Below are positions 1-11,239 of a stretch of 64,000 bases of DNA, one piece after another. The notes beneath the pieces were generated by a model that was not told the DNA's origin, did not search any database, and worked only from the letters and a program-made list of their open reading frames with translations. A program made the position numbers and the translations under genes. Where the stretch lies: the NCBI GenBank assembly GCA_037179385.1, contig CM074189.1, forward strand, positions 26,535,648 to 26,599,647, in the 5' to 3' direction. This DNA comes from Holothuria scabra (Eukaryota; Echinodermata; Holothuroidea; Aspidochirotida; Holothuriidae). How positions within the stretch are numbered: position 1 is the stretch's first letter; every line of letters starts with the position of its first letter.

Positions 1-131
1 TCAGGCTTTTCATCAAAAGTGGTGAAAAGGAATTTGTTCTCCCTTTTTAGAAGAAGTACAGTAAGGTAACCTCCCCCCCCCCATTTTCATTTTCATGAAA
101 ACAATTCAGTAGGCTATCTTGGTTTCTTATT

Positions 132-480
132 TAAAGGGAAATGTTGCGTTTAAAATGCTCCAACACATCATTAAAAGTAAATATCTCTAGTCATTTTCAA
201 ATCATTCGGTCTCAACAATAAACCCAAGCAATAGCTTAATATCTCCTCAAAATATTATGCCTAAGAAGAGCAATGGAAGTTACACCTTTTGACATATTGA
301 AAGTTTGGGTGAACAGACTATTCTTTAGCAACAAACAACTGAATTTCTATCTGAGGAAAACTTATTTATGGAAAAAAAAGGCTACCATACTGCCTTATTT
401 GTAATTATTTATCACTCTTTGCCAATTGGTTTTAAAAGAATGAAATTTCCTTGTAAAACAGATTCAATATTTTCTTTTAG
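132..480. repeat. Dispersed repeat A, left copy
   Basis: This stretch closely matches 63421-63765 in the same orientation. Both contain TTTAAAATGCTCCAAC, then CAACAAACAACTGAATTTCTATC, and both end near an AAAACA..CAATATTT block. No coding capacity is conserved between the copies. It is an interspersed repeat of unknown class; no terminal inverted repeats were seen. Confidence 0.75.
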
Positions 481-1281
481 AAGAGAACATCTTTGCATAA
501 ATGTTTTAACTTAATAAATAACCTTTAATGCCTGTAAGATTGCATCTAATATGGGGGCTTGAATTAGCCTTTTGCCCCCTGAACCTACCAATAACTTTAG
601 CCAAAGACAGCATCAATTGACTAGGGGTTTGCAGGGAATGATTTAGTGTTCAAAATTTTTGTAGCAATTTTACTGTTTCTGGGATCCTCCAGGGCTGGAA
701 AAAATGTAAATTTCCCTGCAAGCAAATCAAAATTTCCCAAAGACTTCACATGTTTTCATACAAAAGTAGCCAAATTTCCCTCCAAATACCAAAATTTACC
801 TGCAATGAGCTTCCCAAATTGCTGGTTTTTTCCAGCGGTGGGATCCTCTATCACAGAATCATTAAAAAACCCTATACATTTTATACATTTTACATACTAA
901 ATCTGCTACACAATTTTGCATTTGTGTTGCAATTTGTTCATATTGTGTAGAAAATTGTGGTGCGATACCAGATAAATTATTCTCTGGGTTTTATAGCCGT
1001 AATAAATCCTCCTACTATGAGTTTCTGACATAACACCTGCTTGTTCCATACTGTAAGCTACAGTTTTATTTCTTTTCAAGTTGCAGTATGAAAACCTGTC
1101 CGTAACATTGGGTATGATATGATACAGTAGGTCTGAATGAACATTTTGTGCAAAATTGCAATAAAAGGATGAGAGATGATTTTTTTTTGCTTTATGAGGT
1201 TCCAAAGTCTATCACCTGCAGTATCAGGTAAATTTAGTAATTTACTATGTCACGTCATGTAACTGGGTATGTACACATATA
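481..1281. other. Intergenic DNA, no gene recognised
   Basis: Only short open frames without splice context or family resemblance are present. I see no repeat that recurs elsewhere in the window. Confidence 0.5.
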
Positions 1282-1648
1282 CAGGCCTTGATTTTCAGGA
1301 AAATTTATGGTTGTCTTTTCGGCAACCATTTCACTAGTTTTGGTTGTCTACAATGAAATTTGGTTGTCCGAAACACTTTGCACACAATTACAAAACAGTA
1401 ATTGTGTTCATGTATTATTGGTCTTGAACTGTGAAGAAAAAGCTAGGATGTTTGAGAGACAGAAACACTTCAAGTTTGAAACATGGTACCTAGACAAAAA
1501 AAGTGAAAGAGTTTATCAGTCAGCTTTATAATTCTTCAATCTGAGAGAAAAATGGTTGTCCATTGGACAACCAACCTTAAACTTTTGGTTGTCCGAATGA
1601 AATTTTAGTTGTCCGGGACAATTGGACAACCATGAAAATCGAGCCCTG
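1282..1648. mobile_element. Non-autonomous DNA transposon (MITE), GGTTGTCC-rich
   Basis: The ends are inverted: CAGGCCTTGATTTTCA at the left and TGAAAATCGAGCCCTG at the right. The six bases CATATA occur directly outside both ends, consistent with a target-site duplication. The interior repeats GGTTGTCC and its complement GGACAACC several times. A relative lies at 14732-15178. The CA...TG ends resemble hAT elements, but the eight-base duplication expected of hAT is not clear here. Confidence 0.65.
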
Positions 1649-2227
1649 CATATACTACTGTAAGAGTATAAGACTGTCTCAACACTACGTGTACGTAGTA
1701 ATTTGGTTTTGACATATGAATGAAATAATATAAACCTTTCTTGGTAAGCTCAGTGGAAGTACTGTACTTTATAAGCACAGTCTGTTTATATTGTAAATCC
1801 AGTATGTAGTCTTTATAATAATGAAAGTGTAGAGAGATTACTGTACCAATGATTTTTGGGACCATTTTGACTTAATTCCCTAGGAAGGAAGAGCAAAGTG
1901 CCAGTGCAGTGCCAGTGGTATCAATAGCTGGAGGCGGGGGGGGGGTCAGCTGATGGGGTATATGCCCCACAATAAGGCCTTAGGTTGCCTTTTGTTTCCT
2001 TGTATATTCAAATGGTTGCATCCCTATGTTCTGGCACCCCTATGTTTGTGACATCTCTACAGTATGTACCCCCCAACCCCTATTTTCCGAAACATTCATT
2101 ACTGTATCTTTTGATACCCCTTTGCTCTAGTGCCCTTATGTTCCAACACATCAATCTTTTGACAGCTCAGTCATAGAGGAAAAGAGATGTCAGAACATCT
2201 AGGAGAGTTTGAATGTACAGGTAAAAG

Positions 2228-2425
2228 CAGTGGCATAGCCACGAGGTGGGGCTGATTTGGGTGGTTAGAATCCCTCCATGACGCAACCTTGCAATGTGCA
2301 AAAAACACCTAAAATAGGGTTTTTTCTCTCCGTCCTTAGACTTTTCCCTCATGTCGTGCCCCAACCCCCCCCTTCCCCGTGACACCAAAAAACCCTAGCT
2401 ATGACACAATGCTGGCTATGCACCC
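2228..2425. mobile_element. hAT-like MITE, CAGTGGCATAGCCA family, copy 1
   Basis: It starts CAGTGGCATAGCCA and ends with the inverted TGGCTATGCACCC. The interior matches the element at 42595-42787 (CTCCATGACxCAACCTTG, AAAAAACACCT, TTTTTTCTCTC). The flanks agree only partly, so the target duplication is decayed or the right edge is off by a few bases. Confidence 0.65.
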
Positions 2426-4683
2426 GGTCACAAGTACTGTATAGGAAAGAGTGCAGTAAATCTCATGAAATTATACTGTACCAAAAATTTTGTGGAAAGT
2501 ATGTGAATTCATTTTGACACTTGGTGCTGTGAATCCTGATGGAGATTTTACTCAATGGTAGAAAACATGGTTCACCTGGGATGTTTTTTAATGCTGTGCT
2601 ACAATGGAGAGATAACTTGAGAAAGAGAAAGGAAAAGAAACAACCAAAGGCTTAAGTTTCATTTCAATTCTTCAATAACATGTGAAGGCAAGTTTAGTCT
2701 TTTTGTATTCTAGGATTACCATGTTTGCTTTCTGGAGAGGAGAACATTGATTGCCATCTTGTTGGAGGGGGTTTCCCCTAGATTTTCAAAAGTGTCTAGA
2801 TGCAAAATGTGGCAAAATTAATTGCTTTAACCATCTAGTTTTATTCACCTGAATGAAGTATGTGTTTTCAACTTTTTGGCTTTGGAAGTCAAAATCCTAA
2901 AAATATCTAATATTTGTGTAGAAAATTAGCATTGGCATATTACAGTACTTGGTCTTTCTTACAAGACAACCAGTAAATTTTGAAGTCTGAAAAGCAAGAT
3001 TGAGAAAAACTTGTCAGATTATGTGAGAAATGCATAAATCTAGAGAGTTGTTTACAATCTTTTGAATCTGCTTGGACACCAGGGCAAGCCAGTAAAAAGA
3101 GCCTAAAACTGGACGTCAAGTATAAAACTGTATTTATCCTACTTTTGTCTTATTTCTGGACTTCTTCCTTTATTACTTCTAATTTTGTTTCTTATACTCC
3201 TATGTTGTCCTATTTTACCATATTTTTTTGACTTTCCACAACTCAAAAGAAAAACTGCGTGTCTAGATTAGGATGAGTTTTAAACAGTTGTGAAAGAGGA
3301 TTAAGAAAGTAGGTAAGGAGAATTGGAAGTATTTGGAGTGAGAGGATAGGTCTTTAACTGAAAAAGAAAAGAATGAGGAAATGATTCAATTAGAAATATT
3401 AACACAAAAGCAAGTGTGGGAGTCTTTAACACTATGATCAGAGTTGTAATAACATTACTCAATCATCAATTTTCAATGGCTGGAGGAAATGTATCATAGA
3501 AATATCACATTACATGTCAAGTAGCAAATGACTTGACTGCAACTTACAGTAGTTGACTTCTTAGTTGTTACAGCTCTGAATGTGATTGACTGTATTTAAA
3601 CAAGACGTGAGAACTTTTTTTTCTCTCCATTGTTTATTCATTGTATTTCAATTTCATTAAAATACATTTCTGAATAGTCTGAGAAAATTTTAGTTATAGC
3701 TTTGAGATTCAGATGCATTACAAAAAGAAGAACCTTATAGTACAGAAAAATAGTATCTTTCCAACATACATAAGTAACATACTGAAATATGATGTAAGAT
3801 GAAACATTTCATCCTTAAATCTGTCAAGGTAGTAACTACCATTTTTTCTATCAATATAATATCCAACCAATAAACTAAAGTTAAACTTATGTATAAATTC
3901 AGTAAAATCAGGGGTTGTGTTATTTTGCCTACATGTGTGAATGTAATACTTTGCATGGACTATAAGGAGGTTAACGGGGTGCTTCTTGTCATCGGTATGC
4001 CCAAAACAAGTTGTTTTATAACCTAAGGAGATGTGACTATTCTGAGGGATCATGCTTTGAACCTGGGACCAAAAGTACTTTACGCAGTGGTGTGTGAAAC
4101 TTACTGTATAGGCATTGAGTTTTAAATTTTCCAGGTGTGATATAAATTACACTCCAACAGGAAATGAGGGAGTGTGGAAAGAGTGCTGTTTTATTAAACT
4201 TCAATGAATAGATATGAGATCCCATTTCCCATTCCTCATCTACAGTAAGTGTGAAAAAACTTGCACACCTCACAGTGGTTTTTGGTAAATGATATTGCAC
4301 TTCTACACCTTCAAATTCAAGGCCTTGGATTAGAGGGGTCAGGGGAAGTTTTAGTTGTGGTTTTTATAGTGCAGGAAGTGTACTGTTGAGATCTTGAAAT
4401 GGATTTGAGTGAAAATGTGACATGATATTTATATACCGGTACTTAATTGATATCAGGTATCAACTTTGTATTTATACTGGCTGCTGTGTGGGTACAAAAC
4501 AAGTACAGTACAGTACGGTAGTCAAGCATGCATGCAACTTGATGCAAATAAAATAGGCAGCTGCGACTATTTATACAAGCCATGCATTTGTAGATAAAGA
4601 TAATTGCTTCTGTATCATCTTGGCCTATATGCAGCAGTATGGAAAATTGGAATGCTGCAGTAGTTTTCAGTAGCTCAATTAAA
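2426..4683. other. Intergenic DNA, no gene recognised
   Basis: The stretch is AT-rich with poly-T runs. The longest frame (minus strand, 3718-4053) has no homology I can name and no convincing splice sites. I see no gene here. Confidence 0.5.
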
Positions 4684-5034
4684 GGAGGGGGGGGGGCAGG
4701 GGCCGGGGAACAGGTCCCCCCACCTTTGAAGTCAGTTGGGGATAAAACACTCAGTCGGGGGATTTACGGATTTGAGGAAGAGGAAAAGTTATAAGAGATA
4801 CAGTGGCAGTTCAAACCTTAACCACATGTACACCACGCAGCCCCTGTGGGGGCAGAAAAATGGTTGTCAAAGCGAAAAAAAAAAAAAAAGTCCTCAAAAG
4901 TTCGGATAGCACAAGTATGCTGATTTGAGTCGGTCGCCAACAACTGAAGTGTAGAAAAGCAGAAAAAAAGTCATCAAAATCTGTGCCAGTCAGGGGAAGC
5001 ACAGATTAAGCCTGCCCCCCCCCCCCACCTCCTT
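4684..5034. repeat. Possible element bounded by G-run and C-run inverted ends
   Basis: The left edge reads GGAGGGGGGGGGGCAGG and the right edge reads CCTGCC followed by a long C run, ACCTCC, so the ends are inverted. No target duplication was recognised. It may be a MITE whose low-complexity ends have expanded. Confidence 0.35.
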
Positions 5035-5989
5035 CGAAAGGCTGCACAAGCCACTGGTAGTTTTGTGATGCAGATTGTAAGATATTGGAAATATTGGAAT
5101 AAATATTTCTGAAGTCTATCCATGCATGCATGTTGTTCTGTATGTCTGTTTTACTGTACATAGCCAAATCTGACATCCGATGGATGCTCAAAATGCCAAG
5201 CTATGGACAAGTTGGCATTGGAGCTTTGATTGTACTCATAAATAGTGGTGTACAGTAATTATCGGAATATGAAGCCTTTTGCATAATAAGCATTAGGAAA
5301 AACAGTCATTTGAGACTCTGTTAACCATTGAATTGGGCATTTGGATGGAGACCCTGGATTAGCATGATCTATTATTATACCAAATGTACAGTAGCTGGAT
5401 GTCATCTAGGCATGAGCCAAGATAAGAAAATCAATTGTACTGCTAGCTGAAGCAATAACAATCTTCCAGCTCACTGATTGGAGAAAGGAGAGGATTACAA
5501 GGGACTAGTGTTTGGACTGAGGGTTGTAGGCTAAATTATCCTAATTTTATAAAGTTCAAAGTACTTTCCCATCTAATGGACCCATTACAGTACATAGTAG
5601 AACCAGTGGAGGGTCTGTTCTACATATTCCCTGTCTCGTTGGTTCGTCATTTCATTGGTGCCCCATTTAGCTTTAATTTGTCTCATTAGTCTCCCTCTTT
5701 GGGTCCAGGGTTAGAAATCAAGGGGTCAGGGGTTAAAAGTCAAGGGTCAGGGGTGGGGTAGATGGGGAACCAGTCAGGTGGAAGAGCAATGAAACTGGGG
5801 ACTTTTTAAAGTTTATCACCACAGTAGCATACAGATTTACAGCAATTGTCTTTTACCATCATTGTTCTAAAGCTAAAGTGAGCAGTACCAAACAGGGCGG
5901 CCCAGGAGCACCCCTCATTAGACCCTGGTATGTACTCGGGGTCAAAGGAACTGTCTCCTGTCACAGATTTTCTTCAAACTAAACTTTAA

Positions 5990-6272
5990 GGGCCAAACCT
6001 CTCATCCCAAACTATAATGGGAGTACCAAAATTTTCAGTTGGCTCAGCTCTTTGATTGACAGCTGATTCAAACAATGCAGAGTACCAAAGCTTACACAGT
6101 ATGAATGGTACTGAGAGTGGTTTGATTGTATAAATTGAGTGTTTCTTTTCTCACCTTGAAGCAATAAACTGAGATTGTATCTGGATGAGCATGAATTTCA
6201 GACAATTGTAGGAGGGGCTTAAGTAAGAAGGCTAGGAGAATTGGTACTGTTTGGGGTGAGAGAACTGGGCCT
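5990..6272. mobile_element. TTAA-flanked MITE, copy 1
   Basis: TTAA lies on both sides (5986-5989 and 6273-6276). The inverted ends are GGGCCAAACCTCTCATCCCAAAC and GTTTGGGGTGAGAGAACTGGGCC. Relatives lie at 45184-45485, at 11062-13474 (interrupted) and at 13479-13745 (diverged). TTAA targets are typical of piggyBac-like transposases, so this is probably a short non-autonomous piggyBac-type element; no transposase gene is visible in the window. Confidence 0.75.
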
Positions 6273-6446
6273 TTAAACATGCTGAAAATGTACAATTTTG
6301 AATCAAGACCTTCATAAAGGATAGTATTTTGTCAAACGGGGTGAAAACCTTTTCTCATGACCCCTCTCCGAGAACATTGTTTCATATATGGGTACAGTCG
6401 CTCAACGCTTAATGTATACTCTAGCTGCACCTGTGAACTCAGTGTG

Positions 6447-7861
6447 ATATGGCCTATTCCATGACAAATGAAATTTTTTGCATTTTTTCAGCATTATCAA
6501 AATGAGTTAAGTTATATATCAAATTAAAGCTAAGACATTGAATTTTTAGAAACAACATAAAAAATCATGTTTATACTCATTTACATTAAGTTATGGTTCA
6601 GTGAACATTGGTCTAACTGTTCTTTTTAATCTACAGTATAATATGAAAAAAGTGGATTTTTGTTGTAATTTTTTTCAAAAGCACAAAAAATATGTTCAGA
6701 AAAAATGTTATGGTATTTAAATAAGCATAAGTGGAAAAATTCATATTTGTATGGAAAAGTTTATTTTATCTATGCAAATTAGGTTTTGTGGTTATGTATT
6801 TAGAATTAAGCCCTCTAATTAAGAGTCCGTCACACAAAAACATGGTTTTTTTAGGTTTTCTCAAAAAGTTGAAAAAATGTTACCATTAAGATATACAGTC
6901 CTTTGATTCTATTAGTTTAACATATGATATCATGCTTTTGGTCATTTTCATTCAGCATAAGTGCATTAAAAAACACCCTGAAGATGTAAGAGTCCGTCAC
7001 AATTTTATTTTTGTGTGTGTAGTCTCCTGATGTACCGGTTCTGCTACAAATCAGAGATCACTATAGGTACTACTGCAGGCATATCAGCTTTAATTGTTAA
7101 AAGGGGCTTGGCCTATCTGTGGTAGAATCAGGTAGTTAAAACATACCCTGGAGTTCATATTTTCATCATGAAAGATTAATTCATTGTAGATATCAGCCAA
7201 GATACCACCCTCATTTGGAACACATTTGGCTCTTCTAAGGACTCTGTGTTGATACTTTCAATACTCTACAACCATTAATTGCTAAAACTAAAAGAATATT
7301 CTATATTTAAAAATTGTTTTGAAGATTATACTTATTAAAGCAACTACTCTCTTATTTTCAGCAACATAATACAGCAGCAGCACCAGAAATCTTAAGGGAA
7401 AATCGCCTTGAATGCAATGCATTTGTGTTAGGTTTCAAGCTAAGAGTCCGTCACTAAGAGTCCGTCATGCCGACTTTCTTTATATCATATTCAATATTTT
7501 TCATGAACTTAGCCTAAATTAAAAACCATTTTAGGTTCTTCCTTTCGAACAGTTATGAGCTTAATATAACCATAGAACCAAGTAACTTAGCTGAAAAACG
7601 TCACAGGAATTGAGCAAAATGTAAAATGTGAATTTTGTGCAATTTTTTTTTTAAGATTCCGTCACAGCCAATTAAAAAATTAATAATTCATAATAATAAA
7701 TATTCTTCCTCTATCAAACAATGTTTCATGATGAAATATGTTATCCAGAAGTGTTTCAGGTAGTAATCTGAGAATTTATGTGCTATTAAAATAAATAATA
7801 TTACTTTGAAGGCATAATTTTTCTTTCAATTAAGAGTCCGTCACGGTGGAATGTGCCATAT
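6447..7861. mobile_element. TIR element carrying repeated TAAGAGTCCGTCAC motifs
   Basis: The degenerate inverted ends are ATATGGCCTATTCCATGAC at the left and GTCACGGTGGAATGTGCCATAT at the right. Inside, a 14-base motif TAAGAGTCCGTCAC or a one-base variant occurs at 6820, 6987, 7441, 7455, 7652 and 7831, always in the same orientation; the last copy abuts the right end. The rest is AT-rich and non-coding. The repeated sites could be transposase-binding sites of a non-autonomous element, which is inference. Confidence 0.6.
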
Positions 7862-8430
7862 TTGGTTTGATTATCCTAACAGAGCTTTCCCCTTGCATTG
7901 TTGTTTTCTTGCAAATTCATTCAATAAAACATTTTGAAGTATTTCTAATTCAAGAATAATTTATTCTGGAGTTTTGTTCATCACTTCCTTAACCTGTTGT
8001 ATTCATTGAATCCTGGTTGTGAAATATTTCTTTTGGGGAAATTCCCCAGCTATTCTGGTTTTGTCCAAAGTTGAGAGATCACTTCAGTCCACAATTGATC
8101 CCTGTTGATTAAGGGGTTCCATACTAGTTATCTTCATTGCAAGGCATTCTTTTCCTGTTTCTGCATGTTGTTTCATTTCCACTAATCTTACAGCTGATAA
8201 TACAAAATGAAAGACATTAGATTTGATCAATTACTGTATTTCAGTCCCTTAGCACAGCTGCTGATCTAATTCAAAGGTTTGTGAATTAAATGGACTTTGA
8301 AACGAGTAAAGATTGCCACAAGTCATCCTTGCACTATACAAGGCATAGGTGTTTTCCCATTTGTGGGGTCATTGAATTCTCATGCAGGTCTTTTACATGA
8401 GACCCAGGTATTAGACCTGTGTAGCATAAG

Positions 8431-8515
8431 GTTTGGTCTCAAGTACCCTGCAACACTTTGTGTGAAGTCCATGTTTACAATAAGGCAAAACCACAGGTTA
8501 ACTCCATTTTTAGCT
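8431..8515. repeat. Fragment of TGGTCTCA-type MITE
   Basis: TTTGGTCTCAAGTACCC, TGTTTACAATAAGGCAAAACCACAGGTTAAC and neighbouring bases match the left part of the element at 22652-23035. No right end was found, so it is a truncated copy. Confidence 0.5.
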
Positions 8516-8863
8516 AACACATACTGTGTGAGCTTATAGAGCCAGGCAGAATGTCGTCAACTTTTGCAAAAGTTTTCAGCTTTATCATTTTTCAAGTACT
8601 TTGCTCAAGAATTTGTCCTTACATTGGCAGCCAAAATGGATATTTTGCTTGCTATTTAAAACTAAGCTATATCAAACATATGTGGAATTAGAAGTAATTT
8701 TCTTGAAATATCTATTCCCATTTTTAGTGGCGTCATCAAATGTTCCCAAGCAGTGGCTCACACAGTGATTTGTCACAGTGTTCAGCAAGGCACATAATCA
8801 TAGTATTAGACAGTTGTTTGCACACTTTACTGCAACAAGCAAATCATACATACCACTTAGAGC

Positions 8864-9929
8864 CAGGGTTGGGTTTTTGCCGGAAAAAACCTGTTTTTTC
8901 CGGGACAGCCGTAAAAACTGGTAATAACTGGTAATAAGTGGTTATTACCGGTAAAAACTGGTAGAAACTGGAAAAAACTTCTCCGACAATTAAAAGTGTG
9001 GGGTTGCTCTAGCCCATCACACATGATGAATAATACAAATGAGAGAGAGTTGTTTACATGACTTAAAGATTCTATTTTAACTTAAAAATTAAGCAATAAA
9101 ACTTGCTAAAGCTAGAATGAAAACAAAAAAGCCAATATTACAATGTAAGGTATAAAGCCTTAAAAATTAAAAGTGGTAAAACTTCAACTGCATACTAACA
9201 ATAAAAGACTGAAAGTTAATGTTTTCTGCAAAATTACTGGAATATCAAACAAGGTTTCACAAAATGAGGATAAATGAAATTGTTCATGTTTATTTAAGTG
9301 GTAAGCCTTCTTTAAAATTGTAAAAGGAATGGAAGGCTGTCATTTTGGGGGAAAACAAAGGATATCTATACATGTATAGCCAAAGTGGACAAACGCACAA
9401 TGCAACATATTGCATATAGACTTCTTTACAGTGATACAGTTTGTCTTAGCTCTCTCCTTGCATATATACAGTATCAGTACAGAGCAGTATACAAAGCAGT
9501 TTTGAACAGAAATTTCTTTGCCTTAATGTTTAGCTCAATACAATGTGAAAATTGATATTTATATCACAGGTGAGAAAATAATGACGTACAGTAAGATGTC
9601 AATCTTCATAACTAGATTTATACTTTATGGTACTGTATATGGTGTCAGTGTAAATCTGTACACAAGTAACTAAAAATAATCCATCCAGACCCTTACATGG
9701 TAAATTTAATAGCCTAAAATGGTCAGTCTTGATGTAAAATAATGATTTTCATCCTTTAATCTTGAAAAAAAGGAAGAAAAAGTTGTTACTTACAACATTT
9801 TATTCAATGTAGCAGAATAGGTTTTTTCCGTTTTTTCCATTTTTCGGCAAAAACCTGTTTTTACCGGGACGGTTTTTACCGGTAAAAACCACTGGTAAAA
9901 ACCGCTTGTGGCAAAAACTGCCAACCCTG
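8864..9929. mobile_element. hAT-like non-autonomous transposon, CAGGGTTGG ends
   Basis: It begins CAGGGTTGG and ends CCAACCCTG, with a perfect eight-base target duplication CTTAGAGC at 8856-8863 and 9930-9937. The subterminal regions are inverted and built from repeats of the AAAACTGGTAA / TTTTTACCGG type. No transposase frame is present in its 1066 bases. Eight-base duplications with CA...TG ends are the signature of hAT elements. Confidence 0.88.
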
Positions 9930-9948
9930 CTTAGAGCCTAACAAGTTT

Positions 9949-10741
9949 GCTCCTTTCTGACAAAAAGAAGTAATCCACATTTTTTCAAAATTGATTTTAT
10001 TTCATATTCTTTTTTCTTTTACTGAAACTTAAATTTTCAGATGTTAAATATTCTAACATGTAGTCTACTTCCTGAGATAGTCAGTCAAGAAAAGAAGTGA
10101 CCCACATGGTAAACTACTGTACATTCTTTTCAGACAAAAAGAAGCAATGGCTTGTACTTCTTTCTGTCAGAAGGTACAACAATTATTTTCACTACACTTT
10201 CTGACAAAGAGAAGCAAAGGGCTTTTACTTCTTTCTGTCAGAAAATACAAGTATTATTTTGACGGAACTGTTTCTGACAAAAAGAAGCAGTGGCTTGTAC
10301 TTCTTTCTGTCAGAAATTCTAAGGAATATTTTCACTGTTTTTTTCTTACAAAAAGAAGTATTCTACATTGAAAATCTTGGTAATCAACTTTTACAATATC
10401 TCCTGCATAAAACAAAACAAAAAGAAACATTTTCTCTTAAAAAAATACGAAAGAATATTGAAATTAAACATTAAAGATCATACTTCTATCTGTCAGAAAA
10501 GTGTACATGTTCACATGGATATTGTTTCCTCACAAAAGGAAGTAGACCACATTAGTCTGCTTTTGCAATGAATTTTGGGAAAAAAATATTTTCCAATGTT
10601 TAAGTTATAAGTTGTTCAGTTTCTTATAGCAGGTGTCCTTATGCCATGTAGAAGCATTTCTGTTGGCTTTAAGGTGACGCGTTTTGGTAAATAACTCAAA
10701 ATATTGAAAATGTGGGTTACTTCTTTTTGTCAGAAAGGGGC
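9949..10741. mobile_element. TIR element with internal array of hairpins
   Basis: The ends are inverted: CCTTTCTGACAAAAAGAAGTAATCCACATTTT at the left and AAAATGTGGGTTACTTCTTTTTGTCAGAAAGG at the right. Inside are three self-complementary hairpins near 10127-10172, 10197-10244 and 10271-10316. Each pairs CTGACAAAAAGAAG with CTTCTTTCTGTCAG around a short loop. Further half-sites lie near 10345, 10480 and 10530. Small plus-strand open frames across it are by-products of the repeats. No target duplication was recognised. Confidence 0.65.
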
Positions 10742-11133
10742 TGTGCAGCAGCTATGGCAAAAGAAGTCAAAGAAGGGACGAACAAAAATTTCACCTATAA
10801 AACGGGTTAACCCAAATCAGTCAATCACACTTTCACTTTAACTTATTTTGGAACAGTCACCTATTTATAGGGGGTTGAAATAGTGAACAGCAGTTGATTC
10901 CCAACATGCGCTTTGCGGAGTGGCCATTGCAATGCATATGAATAGCACTAGAATTACCATGATTCCACCACATCTTTCTGTGTTTTCAACTCATAGAATT
11001 AAACTTGACGTGTGAAGAGAACATGCTCAGTGCAGCAATGTCCTTTGCATAGATTGTTTAAAGGACCAATCCTCTCATCCCAAACTACAATTTTTGGTTT
11101 CGATGAAAAGAGAAACCTATGCATTCATGATGG

Positions 11134-11233
11134 CGTGCGTGTGTATGTATGTGTGTATGTGCGTGTGTGTGTGTATGTGTGTGTGTATATGTGTGTATGT
11201 GTGTGTGTATGTGTGTGTGTATGTGTGTGTTTG
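11134..11233. repeat. TG-rich microsatellite
   Basis: This is a run of TG dinucleotides with interspersed TATG. The same arrangement, a TG run followed by the ACGATATCTCAAGA repeat, recurs at 19880-19940, so the microsatellite is part of a larger repeat family. Confidence 0.95.
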
Positions 11234-11239
11234 TGACAC

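Noticed and set aside
646..900. 84-codon plus-strand frame with Phe/Lys-rich peptide
   Set aside because: No splice or promoter context and no recognisable motif; typical chance frame in AT-rich DNA.
5840..5880. YHHC-like translation as a possible missing DHHC exon
   Set aside because: Reads Y-H-H-C-S-K without the upstream cysteine pairs, the following V-W or a donor; not the DHHC motif.
8297..8539. 80-codon plus-strand frame
   Set aside because: Its second half is a fragment of the MITE family at 22652-23035.
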